NCBI RefSeq assembly: GCF_027887165.1
Contig: NC_077232.1
Coordinates: 11,084,257 to 11,148,256, forward strand
Length of the DNA: 64,000 nucleotides
Direction of reading: 5' to 3'
Origin: Monodelphis domestica
Lineage: Eukaryota > Chordata > Mammalia > Didelphimorphia > Didelphidae
The position numbers were made by a program, and so were the translations under genes. The notes beneath the pieces are model-generated. The model made no database searches and was not told the origin of the DNA. It worked only from the letters and a program-made list of their open reading frames with translations. This document shows positions 1 to 12,108 of the stretch, piece after piece. The first letter of the stretch is position 1, and every line of letters begins with the position of its first letter.

Positions 1-1051
1 ATCTTAGAAGAATCAAAATAGTGTTAATAGACATATAGAGAAAAATAAATTGAGACAAAAAGGAATACACCTTCTTTTCAGCAGAACATGGTACATTCAC
101 AAAGATTGACCATGTACTAGATCATAAGAACATGGCAAACAAATGCAGAAAAGCAGAAATAATAAATGCAGCCTTTTCATATCATAATACAATAAAAATA
201 ATGATCAATAAGGGTACATGGAGAGCCAAATCAAAAATTAATTGGAAATTAAATAAGATGATTCTCCAAAATTGGTTAGAGAATCAATCATAGAAACAGT
301 TAAAAATTTCATTGAAGAAAATGACAATGATGAATCATCCTTTCAAAATTTATGGGATGCAGCCAGAGCAGGGGAAACTTTATATCCTTGAGTTCATATA
401 TTAACAAATTAGGGAGAGCAGAGGTCAATGAATTGGACATGCAAATCAAGAAACTTGAAAGTGAACAAATTAAAAATCCCCAGAATAAAATTAAATTAGA
501 GATCCTAAAAATTAAGGGAGAAATTAATAAAATCAAAAGTGAAAGAACTATTGAACTAATAAATAAGATTAGAAGCTGGTATTTTGAAAAAACAAACAAA
601 ATAGGCAAAGTACTGGTCAATATAATAAAAATTAGGAAAGATGAAAACCAAATTAACAGTGTCCAAGATGAAAAGGGAGAGCTCACCTCCAATGAAGAGG
701 AAATTAAGGCAATCATTAAAAACTATTTTGCCCAATTTTATGGCAATAAATATGTCAATCTAGATGATATGGATGAATATTTACAAAAATATAAATTGTC
801 TAGATTAACAGAAGAAGAAATAAAATTCTTAAATAATCCCATATCCTAAAAAGAAATTGAACAAGCCTTCAAAGAACTCCCTAAGAAAAAAATCCCCAGT
901 GCCTGAAGGATTCACAAGTGAATTCTATCAAACATTCAATGAACAGCTAATCCTGATACTATACAAACTATTTGAAATAATAAGCAAAGAGGGAGTTCTA
1001 CCAAAATCCTTTTATGACACAAATATGGTACTGATTCCAAAGTCAGGCAGG
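1..1051 (+). pseudogene. L1-A, first piece: ORF2 remnant (post-endonuclease to RT start)
   Basis: This is decayed L1 ORF2, collinear with L1-B ORF2 from about position 5286 to 6345. The longest open part is 352-849, a lysine- and glutamate-rich region between the endonuclease and RT domains. Stops and frameshifts break the rest. The element enters from outside the window, so its 5' end is not seen. It is cut at 1051 by a solo LTR and continues at 1924. Confidence 0.85.
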
Positions 1052-1923
1052 TGTTATAATTAAGAATGGTTGGCATAAACTGTGACCGCGAAAATGTGGT
1101 TTCAAGACAGAGTCTTGATTTTATCAAAAATAAAGTGGTCGCCATGAGAAAAATTCCCAAATATGAAATACCCAAGTCAGCTGGGTTTTATAGAGATTTT
1201 AATTAATACAAATTAAAGAATTCATGAAAAGGAGAGAGAGAGAGTAAGAGGAAATAATGAGAAAAGGGGTAGGCCAGCCTAGGCCAGCCAAGGCCAGCCT
1301 AGGCTTTAAGCCTTAAGAGAGAGATCAGTCAGTTTTTTATCAACTCACCACAAGATTTGTCCCAAGTAAGACTCTAGTGTTCAGAGAAACCCACCAGTTC
1401 AGCTCCTGAGCTCCACTTCAGATTCCAAGGCTAAAATCCTTCAGAGAGAGTTCTCTCAGAGAGAGTTTTTTCAGAGAGCAGTTTCCTTCTCTCAGCTTCT
1501 GACCTCCTTTTAAAGAGAATTGTCTCCTATGTCACCTCCCCTAAGTTCTCACATCTACCAAGCACAGTAGACATTTTCCAAAAGACTGACCATTCTTAAT
1601 TCACACCTGAGTAGACTAAAACCTCACACCTCTTTTGTTAAGGCTTGTCCCTTACAAGTTTGCAAGTTGCCTGACCTTCATAGGTACTTTGCACCTTCCT
1701 AAAAATAGACTTAGCTTAAGACTTTTGCTTCACTATAAGTATGAGTTAAGTACTTTTTCATTGTTCAGTAAAGAGTTTACAACTTTATCTTCCCCTAAAG
1801 TATGCTTAAGTATGGGTGGAATAGAGTTCTCACATTCCTGACTAAGTCCCTTCATTGTTTAAAATGGGGAATGGTCTTAACCAAATCTTCTGAAGTAGGG
1901 TCTGAGAATTTTTAAGACTCACA
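1052..1923 (+). repeat. Solo LTR inserted in L1-A
   Basis: An 872-bp insert starts TGTTATAATT and ends ACTCACA, interrupting L1-A exactly. The 4-bp sequence CAGG flanks it on both sides (1048-1051 and 1924-1927), as expected for a target-site duplication. The ends are TG...CA and are not inverted repeats, which favours an LTR over a DNA transposon. An AGTAAA-type polyadenylation signal lies near 1768. No internal retroviral sequence is present. The family was not identified. Confidence 0.7.
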
Positions 1924-2335
1924 CAGGTCAAAAATGGAAAAAGAAAACTATAGACCCATCTCCTTAATGAACATAAATGCAAAAATCTTAAATAGGATAC
2001 TAGCAAAAAGACTCCAGCAAGTCATCATGAGGGTTATTTGCTATGATCGGGTTATTCACTATGATCAGGTGGGATTTATACCAGGAATGCAAGGATGGTT
2101 CAATATTAGGAAAGCCATCCACATAATTGACCATATCAATAAGCAAACTAACAAAAAAATCACATGATTATCTCAATAGATGGAGAAAAAGCCTTTGACA
2201 AAATACAACACTCATTCCTATTGAAAACACAAGAAAGTATAGGGATAGAAGGGTTTTTCCTAAAAAATAATAAACAGTATTTATCTAAAACCATCAGCCA
2301 ATATCATCTGCAATGGGGACAAACTAGAAGCCTTG
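1924..2335 (+). pseudogene. L1-A, second piece: RT-domain remnant
   Basis: The L1-A ORF2 reading resumes in the reverse transcriptase region; 1934-2167 is open and matches L1-B ORF2 around 6345-6550. It stops abruptly near 2335, where LTR-derived sequence begins. About 50 bp of L1 expected here are missing when the element resumes at 9601, so the second insertion or a later event removed some L1 sequence. Confidence 0.8.
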
Positions 2336-2420
2336 TGTGAATTTTAGATTTACTCCACCCTGCTTAGTCTAACAAAACAGGAATGTCTACACCCCTACTT
2401 AAGAATTAAGTATTGAATGG
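2336..2420 (+). repeat. LTR-derived sequence, 5' part, split by L1-B
   Basis: This short stretch contains 'tccaccctgcttagtctaac', which resembles the interior of the solo LTRs at 12519-13516 and 16411-17376. It continues at 8966-9600 after the L1-B insertion. It appears to lack the first part of the related LTRs. The last bases, starting AAGAATTAAGTATTGA at 2401, are the 5' target-site duplication of L1-B. Confidence 0.55.
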
Positions 2421-3082
2421 ACTTCCGGGTAATCATGGCTGCAATCTAGATGTCACACGCTTCCTCTCCCTGGCACAGAACAAAACAGACTACATCAAAG
2501 GAGCATAAAAATCACCTTTGGAGGAACAGAAGGACTCCCCAGTACTCCCCAGTACACCACAGAGGCGAATGGTACGTGGGGTTTGAACATTTCCACACTA
2601 TAAGAAGAAGGAGGAAAAGCATGCACAGAAACATGAACTGAGCCGCCCTTACCCCCCCCCCCACCTCCCCCACCAAACCAGAGTGAGCTACCTGAGTGCT
2701 CACTGGGACAGCGAGTGAGTGGGGAAAGTCTCTGTCTGGGGGGGCACTCCAGGGTCCTTGGGATCTGGGGACTGCCAGGAAAAAACGTCTCAGGGCGGTT
2801 TCACTGGAGGACCTGGTGCTGATCACGGGGGTCAGCGGAGCTGTACTTGGGGCGGTTGCACTGAACATCTCAGTGGAGCTAAACACCAGGGGTGGACCAC
2901 ACGCTGATTATCTGGGCAGAGCTGAACACCTGGGCAGTGTGGCCGTGATCAGAGTCCCAGCACTCTAAGAAACCTCGGAGACTGGGAAGAACTAGTCTGA
3001 GGCAACCTAAATTCACAGAAAACCCGCCCACATCACCTAGACCCCAGACCAAAAAGGAAAGGGGAATAAAACCACCAAAGGG
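2421..3082 (+). promoter_or_regulatory. L1-B 5' UTR (presumed internal promoter)
   Basis: The region upstream of ORF1 is GC-rich compared with the rest of the element. Its start, ACTTCCGGG..., matches in type the start of a second L1 at about 13625 (ACTTCCGGTCAAGATGGCGG), which helps place the 5' end. Internal promoter activity is known for L1 5' UTRs generally and is inferred here. An antisense open frame of 124 codons lies at 2512-2886. Confidence 0.65.
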
Positions 3083-4063
3083 ATGGCTCACATGGCCCAA
3101 AATCAAGCCTCCAGGAAGAAAGGGAAAAAGGTGACTATTGAAAACTTTTATGGTGGAAGTACCCAAGGAAAAGAAGAGAATGAGGAGGAAATCCCAAAAA
3201 AATCAGAACATGCCTCCCAAAATGGAAACTATCAACAAGCTCTGGAAGATCTCAAACTGGAGCTTACCCAAAAGATGGAAACCTGGAAAGAAAAATGGGA
3301 GAAAGAGATCAGCAGTCTGACAGATAAGACTGCTCAATTGGAAAAAGAGCTTGAAGCATCCAATAGAAGGGCAGACAAAGCTGAAAAGCAAAACCAGTCC
3401 CTAATGACCAGAATCAAGAAACTCGAAGAAAGTGAGATCATAAAACAGCAAGAATCAATAAAGCAAACCCCAAAAATTAATGAATTAGAAGAAAACATAA
3501 AATATCTCACTGAGAAGGTCACTGATCTGGAAAACAGAGGGAGAAGAGAAAACCTCCAAATTATTGGTCTCCCAGAAAAACCAGAGATAAACAATAAACT
3601 CGATATTATTCTACAGGAGATTATAAAAGAAAATCGCCCCCACGTTCTGGAGCAAGGGGGCAAAATAGAAATAGAAAGGGTTCATAGAACACCTTCTATA
3701 CTAAATCCCCAAAAGACAACCCCTAGGAATGTAATTGCCAAATTCAAGAGCTTCCAATAAAAGGAGAAAATCCTACAAGAAGCCAAAAAGAGGAGCTTCA
3801 GATATAAGGGGGCTCCCATAAGGATCACACACAACTTAGCGGCTAACACACTAAGAGACCGCAAAGCATGGAACACGATATTTAGAAAGGCAAGAGAGCT
3901 GGGTCTCCAACCAAGAATCAACTACCCAGCAAAACTGACTATATACTTCCAGGGGAAAGTATGGGCATTCAACAAAATAGAAGATTTCCAAGCATTTGCT
4001 AAGAAAAGACCAGAACTTAGTGGAAAATTTGATATCCAAGCACAGAAAGCAAGAGAAACATGA
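3083..4063 (+). pseudogene. L1-B ORF1 (RNA-binding chaperone) with one premature stop
   Basis: L1 ORF1 proteins form trimers that coat L1 RNA. From the ATG at 3083 the frame is open to a TAA at 3758-3760 (225 codons), then continues in the same frame to TGA at 4061-4063, for 326 codons in all. The order of domains is typical: a basic N-terminus, a long coiled coil with heptad character (about residues 50-155), an RNA-recognition-like region containing 'LENRGRRENLQIIGLPE' (about 148-165), and a C-terminal domain with 'RKARELGLQPRINYPAKL' (about residues 270-287) beyond the stop. The in-frame TAA removes that C-terminal domain, so the copy is predicted non-functional unless the stop is read through. 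Confidence 0.9.
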
Positions 4064-4779
4064 AAAGGTAAATATGAAAAAAAGGGAAAAAGAGATAAAT
4101 CTTATCTTTTTCGTTAAGTCAAACTCTCTTCTATAAGGACTACATTTACATCAAATTATATATATTAATATGTGGGGAAAATATTTTGTGTTACTATGAA
4201 AAATTGTAGCATCATAAGAGTAGTTAGAAGAAATATGCATAGGGAAAGATTGGGGCATTAAGAAGATTTGGGGAAAGTGGGGGCAAAGAAAGGAAAAGGG
4301 AGGAGGGGAACCATCAATAATACTAAGACTTACTTCAAGAAATGGGGGGGGACTTAATAGAATAATCTTTCCCATATAAAGATACACATGGGAAGGGGAG
4401 GGGAAGAACTCTCATATGAGAAGGAGAGGGAGAGAGCGTGAAGTGGAATTACTTAAACCTTACTCTCAGTGAAATTAAATCTGAGAGGGAAGAACATCTA
4501 GATCCAGTGGGATCCTGAATTCTATCTTATCCATTAGGGCAAGAAAGAAAGGAAAATTAAGGGGGGGGGGAGGGAGCATAAAAAAGGAGGGAAGAGGAGG
4601 AGGAGGGAGCATAAAAAGGAAGGGAAGAGGAGGGGGGAGGGGAAGGGAGCACAAAAAGGGAGGGGCTAGAAAGGGAAGCATCTCAAGGGAGGGGACTAGG
4701 GGGACTGACCTAAAGCAAATCACTGGTTCAAAAGGACATAGCTAAAGAAGAAAGGTCAGAACTAGGGGAAGATATCAAA
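4064..4779 (+). other. L1-B inter-ORF spacer with polypurine tract
   Basis: About 716 bp separate ORF1 and ORF2. The stretch at about 4260-4700 is almost pure purine on the plus strand, with G runs (for example near 4561-4570) and repeated GGGAGGGGAAGGGAGCA-like units. The L1 at 13.6 kb carries a related purine-rich segment at about 15060-15460, so this belongs to the element and is not a later insertion. No open frame of note was seen. Confidence 0.8.
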
Positions 4780-7700
4780 ATGCCAGAGAATCCCCAAATG
4801 ACAATCATAACTTTGAATGTGAATGGGATGAACTCACCCATAAAACGTAGACAAATAACAGATTGGATTAGAACCCCAAACCCTACCATTTGTTGTCTTC
4901 AAGAAACACATATGAGGCGGGTTGACACTCACAAGGTTAGAATTACAGGTTGGAGTAAGACCTTTTGGGCCTCAACTGATAGAAAGAAGGCAGGAGTTGC
5001 AATCATGATATCTGACAAAGCCAAAGCACAAATAGACCTGATCAAAAGGGATAGGGAAGGTAAATATATTCTGTTAAAAGGGAGTATAGACAATGAGGAA
5101 ATATCACTAATCAACATGTATGCACCAAATGGTATAGCATCCAAATTTTTAATAGAGAAACTAGGAGAATTGAAGGAAGAAATAGACAGTAAAACCATAT
5201 TAGTGGGAGACTTGAACCAACCACTATCAAATTTAGATAAATCAAACCAAAAAATAAACAAGAAAGAGGTAAAAGAGGTGAATTAAAATTTTAGAAAAAT
5301 TAGAGTTAATAGAGATATGGAGAAAAATAAATAGGGACAAAAAGGAATACACCTTCTTTTCAGCACCACATGGCACATTCACAAAAATAGATCATACACT
5401 AGGTCACAGAAACATGGCACTCAAATGCAGAAAAGCAGAAATAATAAATGCAGCCTTTTCAGATCACAAGGCAATAAAGATATTGATCGGTAAGGGTACA
5501 TGGAGAGCCAAATCAAAAATTAATTGGAAATTAAATAATATGATACTCCAAAATCGGATAGTTAGAGAAGAAATCATAGAAACAATTAATAATTTCGTTG
5601 AAGAAAATGACAACGGCGAGACATCCTTTCAAACCTTATGGGATGCAGCCAAGGCAGTACTTAGAGGAAAATTCATATCCCTGAGTGCATATATTAAGAA
5701 ATTATGGAGGACAGAGATCAAGGAATTGGAAATGCAAATTAAAAAACTTGAGAACGAACAAATTAAAAACCCCCAGAAGAAAACCAAACTAGAGATCCTA
5801 AAAATTAAGGGAGAAATTAATAAAATCGAAAGTGACAGAAGTATTGACCTAAAAATTAAAACTAGAAGCTGGTACTTTGAAAAAACAGACAAAATAGACA
5901 AAGTACTGGTTAATCTAATTAAAAAAAGGAAAGAAGAAAGGCAAATTAACAGCATCAAGGATGAAAAGGGAGATCTCACCTCCAATGAAGAGGAAATTAA
6001 GGCAATCATTAAAAACTACTTTGCCCAATTATATGGCAATAAATATACCAACCTAGGTGATATGGATGAATATTTACAAAAATACAAATTGCCTAGACTA
6101 ACAGAAGAAGAAATAGATTTCTTAAATAATCCCATATCAGAAAAAGAAATCCAACAGGCCATCAAAGAACTTCCTAAGAAAAAATCCCCAGGGCCTGACG
6201 GATTCACCAGTGAATTCTATTAAATGTTCAAAGAACAGCTAACTCCAATACTATACAAACTATTTGACATAATAAGCAAAGAGGGAGTTCTACCAAACTC
6301 CTTTTATAACACAAACATGGTACTAATTCCAAAACCAGGCAGGCCAAAAACAGAGAAAGAAAATTATAGACCAATCTCCCTAATGAATATAGATGCAAAA
6401 ATCTTAAATAGGATACTAGCAAAAAGAGTCCAGCAAGTGATCCGAAGGGTCATCTGCCATGATCAAGTAGGATTTATATCAGGGATGCAGGGCTGGTTCA
6501 ATATTAGGAAAACTATCCACATAATTGACCACATCAACAAGCAAACCAACAAGAACCACATGATTATCTCAACAGATGCAGAAAAAGCCTTTGATAAAAT
6601 ACAACACCCATTCCTACTAAAAACACTAGAAAGCATAGGAATAGAAGGGTTGTTCCTAAAAATAATAAACAGTATATATCTAAAACCATCAACTAATATC
6701 ATCTGCAATGGGGATAAACTAAATCCATTCCCATTAAGATCAGGAGTGAAACAAGGATCCCCATTATCACCTCTATTATTTGACATTGTATTAGAAACAC
6801 TAGCAGTAACAATTAGAGAAGAAAAAGAAATTGAAGGCATCAAAATAGGCAAGGAGGAGACCAAATTATCGCTCTTTGCAGATGACATGATGGTCTACTT
6901 AAAGAATCCTAGAGATTCAACCAAAAAGCTAATCGAAATAATCAACAACTTTAGCAAAGTTGCAGGATACAAAATAAACCCACATAAGTCATCAGCATTT
7001 CTATATAATTCCAACACATCTCAGCAGCAAGAACTAGAAAGAATAATCCCATTCAAAATTACCTTGGACAAAATAAAATACTTAGGAATCTATCTCCCGA
7101 GACAAACACAGGATCTATATGAACACAACTACAAAACACTTTCCATATAACTAATACTAGACTTGAACAATTGGAAGAACATTAACTGCTCATGGGTAGG
7201 ACAAGCCAATATAATAAAAATGACCATCTTACCCAAACTCATCTATCTATTTAGTGCCATACCCATGGAACTTCCAAAAATTTTTTTTACTGATTTAGAA
7301 AAAACTATAACAAAGTTCATTTGGAAGAACAAAAGATCAAGGATATCCAGGGAAATAATGAAAAAAAATACAAAGGAAGGGGGACTTACAGTCCCAGATC
7401 TCAGACTATATTATAAAGCAGCGGTCATCAAAATAATTTGGTACTGGCTAAGAGAAAGAAAGGAGGATCAGTGGAATAGACTGGGGACAAGCAACCTCAG
7501 CAAGACAGTATATGACAAACCCAAAGATCCCAGCTTTTGGGACAAAAATCCACTATTTCATAAAAACTGCTGGGAAAATTGGAGGACAATGTGGGAGAGA
7601 TTAGGTTTAGATCAACACCTCACACCCTACACCAAGATAAATTCAAAATGGGTGAACAACTTGAACATAAAGAAGGAAACTATAAGAAAATTAGGCGAAC

Positions 7701-8581
7701 ACAGAATAGTATACATGTCAGACCTTTGGAAAGGGAAAGACTTCAAAACCAAGCAAGAATTAGAAAGAGTTACAAAATGCAAAATAAATTATCTGGAATA
7801 CATCAAATTAAAAAGTTTTTGTACAAACAAAACTAATGTAACCAAAATCAGAAGGGTAGCAACAAAGTGGGAAACAATCTTCATAAAAACCTCTGACAAA
7901 GGTTTAATTACTCAAATTTACAAAGAACTAAATCAATTGTACAAAAAATCAAGCCATTCGCCAATTGATAAATGGGCAAAGGACATGAACAGGCAGTTCG
8001 CAGCCAAAGAAATCAAAACTATTAATAAGCACATGAAAAAGTGCTCTACATCTCTTATAATCAGAGGGATGCAAATCAAAACAACTCTGAGGTATCACCT
8101 CACACCTAGCAGATTGGCTAACATGACAGCTATGGAAAGTAGTGAATGCTGGAGGGGATGTGGCAAAGTGGGGACATTAATTCATTGCTGGTGGAGTTGT
8201 GAATTGATCCAACCATTCTGGAGGGCAATTTGGAACTATGCCCAAAGGGTGATAAAAGACTGTCTTCCCTTTGATCCAGCCATAGCACTGCTGGGTTTGT
8301 ACCCCAAAGAGATAATAAGGAAAAAGACTTGTACAAAAATATTCGTAGCTGCGCTCTTTGTGGTGGCCAAAAATTGGAAAATGAGGGGATGCCCATCAAT
8401 TGGGGAATGGCTGAGCAAACTGTGGTATATGTTGGTGATGGAATACTATTGTGCAAAAAGGAATAATAAAGTGGAGGAATTCCATGAAGACTGGAACAAC
8501 CTCCAGGAAGTGATGCAGAGCGAAAGGAGCAGAACCAGGAAAACATTATACACAGAGACTGATACACTGTGGTACAATTGA
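4780..8581 (+). pseudogene. L1-B ORF2 (endonuclease-reverse transcriptase), one frameshift and two stops
   Basis: ORF2 nicks target DNA and reverse-transcribes L1 RNA. Its span of about 1267 codons is near the usual L1 length. Endonuclease motifs: LNVNGMNS (residues 12-19), CCLQETHM (about 39-46), GDLNQPLS (about 148-155) and SDHK in the next segment. RT motifs: [12 protein letters not shown] (near 6570), [11 protein letters not shown] (near 6745) and [10 protein letters not shown] (near 6872). A C-terminal zinc-knuckle-like CWRGCGKVGTLIHCWWSC lies near 8147. Lesions are a frameshift near 5283, a TAA at 6221-6223 and a TAA at 7148-7150. All key catalytic motifs survive. Confidence 0.92.
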
Positions 8582-8949
8582 AGGTGATGGACTTCTCCAT
8601 TAGTGTCAATGAAATGTCCCTGAACAATCTGCAGGGATCTAAAAAACAGTATCCACAAGCAGAGGATAAACTGTGGGAGTAAAAACACGGATGAAAAGCA
8701 ACTGCTTGACTACAGGGTTGGAGGGGATATGACTGAGGAGAGACTCTAAATGAACACTCTAATGCAAATACCAACAACAGGGAAATGGGTTCGAGTCAAG
8801 AACACATGTGATAACCAGTGGAATCGTGCGTTGGCTATGGGAGAGGGAAAGGTGGTGGTGGGGGAGGGGAGGACAAGAAAATGATCTTTGTTTCCAGTGA
8901 ATAATGTTTGGAAATGACCAAATAAAATAATGTTCAAAATTAAAAAAAA
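8582..8949 (+). other. L1-B 3' UTR and poly(A)
   Basis: The 3' UTR follows the ORF2 stop. It has a G-rich stretch near 8850-8870 and ends with AAATAAAATAATGTTCAAA and about nine A residues before the target-site duplication. Related sequence, mostly in reverse orientation, recurs at about 37.0, 48.3, 53.8 and 60.9 kb as old L1 3' ends. Confidence 0.8.
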
Positions 8950-8965
8950 AAGAATTAAGTATTGA

Positions 8966-9600
8966 CATGGATGGTCTATGACAGACATGAGCTAGCAAAT
9001 GACAAATCAGAAACAACTGACAGACCCCCTGGGCTGTCCTAAGTCAAGCTTAAGCTACCATTGGTACAGGTGAAACACAGGAAGTGATGTAAAAATGGTC
9101 TATATATTTCACGTCACTTCCTCTCTCCGGCCTCTTTTCATGGAGAGATGGCTCTGGCTTTTGTGGCAGAGAGGAGGCTGGTGGCAGTGTGCTGAGCATC
9201 TTGGCATCTTGGTGTGGCTGCAGCTATTCTCTGGGTTTGGTGGTGAGCATCCTTGATACAATACTGGGAGAAGCTTAGTAGCCTAGTTCAGGTGAGGCAT
9301 CTTCAATGAACTCTCTTGGAGTTTAGGCTGATTCTTTTTTTTCTCCTTTAGTTTTCCTAAAAACTCCATCCTCCTAGGAGGCCCCTCATCTCAGAGGAGA
9401 CCTTGTGGCTGGGAGGTCTCTAAACTCCCCTTGGCTCAGGCTAGGCCGGAGAAATCCTATATCCTTTTCCCTCAATCTTCTTCTTAATTCCTTCCCTCTA
9501 TATTAATTAAACCATGATAAAATTTCCAAAATGCCTTGAATATTTTATTTGGTATTTGAATTAACTCCCTGGTGACCAGTTAAATTATCATCATCATGGT
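8966..9600 (+). repeat. LTR-derived sequence, 3' part
   Basis: This continues the sequence at 2336-2420 after L1-B. It shares the motif order of the solo LTRs at 12.5 and 16.4 kb: a gacagac...gggc.gtcct block, 'cattggtacagg', and an end containing 'cctggtgaccagttaaatta' where the relatives have 'cttggcgaccttaaatta'. Its boundary with L1-A is near 9600. No clear target-site duplication could be matched, so the exact ends are uncertain. Confidence 0.55.
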
Positions 9601-11752
9601 ATTATTTAACATTGTACTAGAAACACTAGCAGTAGCAATCAGAGAAGAAAAAGAAATTGAAGGCATCAAAATTGGCAATGAGGAGACGAAGTTATCACTC
9701 TTTGCAGATGATATGATGGTCTACTTAAAGAATCCTAGAGATTCAACCAAAAAGCTACAGGAAATAATCAACAACTTTAGCAAAGTTGCAGGATACAAAA
9801 TAAACCCACATAAATCATCAGCATTTCTATATATATCTCTAATCCATTTCAGCAGCAAGAATTAGACAGAAATTCCATTCAAAATCACCCTAGACAAAAT
9901 AAAATACTTAGGAATATATCTCCCGAGACAAACACAGGAACTATATGAACACAACTACAAAACACTCTCCACACAAGTAAAACTTGACCTAAACAGTTGT
10001 AAAAACATTAACTGTTTATGGATAGGATGAGCAAACATAATAAAAATGACAAACCTACTCAAACTTATTTACTTATTTAGTGTCATACACATCGAACTAC
10101 AAAAAAAACTTTTTTTACTGAATTAGAAAAAAACCATAACAAAGTTCATTTGGAAGAACAAAAGATCAAGGATATCCAGGGAAATCATGAAAAAAAATTA
10201 CAAAGGAGGTTGGCCTTGCAGTCCCAGATCTCAAACTATATTACAAAGCAGCAGTCATCAAAATAATTTGGTATTGGCTAAGAGACAGAAAGGAGGATCA
10301 GTGGAATAGACTTGGGGCAAGTGACCTCAGCAAGACAGTATATGACAAGCCCAAAGACCCCAGCTTTTGGGACAAAAATTCAGTATTTGATAAAAGCTGC
10401 TGGGAAAACTGGAAGACATTGTGGGAGAGATTAGGTTTGGATCAACATCTAACACCCTACACCAAGATAAATTCAAAATGGGTGAATAACTTGAACATAA
10501 AGAAGGAAACTATAAGAAAATTAGGTGAACACAGAATAGTATACATGTCAGACCTTTGGGAAGGGGAAGATTTTAAAACCAAGCAAGACTTAGAAAAAGT
10601 CATAAAATGTGAATTAAATAATTTTGATTACATCAAATTAAAAATAATTTTTTACAAACAAAATCAATGTAACCAAAATTAGAAGGGAAGTAAAAATTGG
10701 GAAACAATCTTCATAACAAAAACCTCTGACAAAGGTCTAATTACTCAAATCTGCAAAGAGCTAAATCACTTGTACGAAAAATCAAGCCATTCTCCAATTG
10801 ATAAATGGGCAAGGGACATGTATAGGCAATTTTCAGTTAAAGAAATCAAAACTATTAATAGGCACATGAAAAAGTGTTCTAAATCTCTTATAATCAGAGA
10901 GATGCAAATCAAAACAACCCTGAGGTATCACCTCACACCTAGCAGATTGGCTAACAGGACAGCTATGGAAAGTAATGAATGCTGGAGGGAATGTGGCAAA
11001 GGGGGGACATTAATTCATTGATGGTGGAGTTGTGAATTGATCCAACCATTCTGGAGGGCAATTTGGAACTATGCCCAAAGGGCGATAAAAGACTGTCTGC
11101 CTTTTGATCCAACCATAGTACTGCTGGGTTTGTACCCCCAAAGAGATAATAAGGAAAAAGGCCTGTATAAGAATATTCATAGCTGAGCTCTTTGTGGTGG
11201 CAAAACATTGGAAAATGTTAGGGAATGACTTAACAAATTGTGGTATATGTTGGTGATGGAATACTATTGTCCTAAAAGGAATAATAAAGTGGAGGAATTC
11301 CATGGAGACTGGAACGACCTCCAGGAAGTGATACAGAGCGAGAGGAGAAGAACCAGGAGGACATTGTACACAGAGATTGTTACACTGTGGTACAATCAAA
11401 TGTAATGGACTTTTCCATTAGTGGCCATGCATTGATCCTGAACAACTTGGAGGGACTTATTATAAAGAACACTATCCACATTCAGAGGAAAATCTGTGGG
11501 AGTAGAAACACAGAAGAAAAACAACTGCCTGATTACATGGGTTGAGGGAGATATGATTGGGGATATAGACTCTAAATGAACATCCTAGCACAAACATCAA
11601 CAGCATGGAAATAGGTTCTGATCAAGGTCACATGTAATACCAAGTGGAAGTGCGCATTGGCTATGGGAAGGGTGGGACAAGGGGAGGGAAAGAACATGAC
11701 TCTTGTAACCAAGGAATAATGTTTGAAATTGACCAAATAAAAAATTTTTAAA
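9601..11752 (+). pseudogene. L1-A, third piece: ORF2 C-terminal half and 3' UTR
   Basis: L1-A resumes within the RT domain; the FADD catalytic motif is in the open segment 9596-9865. It runs through the C-terminal region (open pieces 10419-10682 and 10770-11021) to a 3' UTR ending near 11752 with ACCAAATAAAAAATTTTT. Frameshifts are more numerous than in L1-B, including 'cagcagcaagaattagacag' near 9850 and a disrupted zinc-knuckle region, so this is the older copy. Confidence 0.88.
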
Positions 11753-11761
11753 CCCTTCTGA

Positions 11762-11905
11762 GGGGGCAGCTGGGTAGCTCAGTGGATGGAGAGCCAGGCC
11801 CAGAGACGGGTGGTCTTAGGTTCCAATCTGGCCTCAGACACTTCCCAGCTATGTGACCCTGGGAAGGTCACTTAACCCCAATTGCCTAGCCCTTACCACT
11901 CTTCT
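11762..11905 (+). repeat. tRNA-derived SINE, 5' part
   Basis: The sequence starts GGGGCAGCTGGGTAGCTCAGTG, with an A-box-like GGTAGCTCAGTGG and a B-box-like region near 11818. It continues with the 'ctatgtgaccctgggaaggtcact' body typical of this marsupial SINE. Divergence from other copies in the window and loss of the tRNA fold exclude a functional tRNA gene. Confidence 0.75.
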
Positions 11906-11974
11906 TGAGTTTTCTTGAGTGGGTGGTTAACAGTAAGAGGTGTCAGCAGTGTGGTTAGAAGCTTAGAAATATAC

Positions 11975-12108
11975 TCTAGACCCCAAATCTGGCCTCTTAC
12001 CCTTTCTAGCTCTCTGATCCTAGACAAGTCACTTAAGCACCATTGCCTAGGTCTTACTGCTCTTCTGCCTTGGAACCAATGCATAGTATTCATTCTAAGA
12101 TACAAGGT
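11975..12108 (+). repeat. tRNA-derived SINE, 3' part
   Basis: This matches the 3' half of the same SINE family: '...agacaagtcacttaagcac', 'cttctgccttggaaccaatg' and 'attctaagatacaaggtaag'. It may belong with the fragment just upstream, with unrelated sequence between. Confidence 0.65.

Larger units (their letters stand above)
2421..8949 (+). mobile_element. L1-B: nearly full-length LINE-1
   Basis: This L1 of about 6.5 kb has a 5' UTR of about 660 bp beginning ACTTCCGGG, then ORF1 (3083-4063), a long spacer, ORF2 (4780-8581) and a 3' UTR with an AATAAA signal near 8920 and a short poly(A). A 16-bp target-site duplication (2401-2416 and 8950-8965) flanks it, followed by ATGG on the left and CATGG on the right. 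Both ORFs are traceable end to end with only four visible lesions, so the copy is fairly young but not coding-competent as it stands. It inserted into LTR-derived sequence that lies inside L1-A. Confidence 0.92.

Noticed and set aside
1052-1923. DNA transposon interpretation of the insert in L1-A
   Set aside because: The ends are not inverted repeats; TG...CA ends and a 4-bp duplication fit an LTR better.
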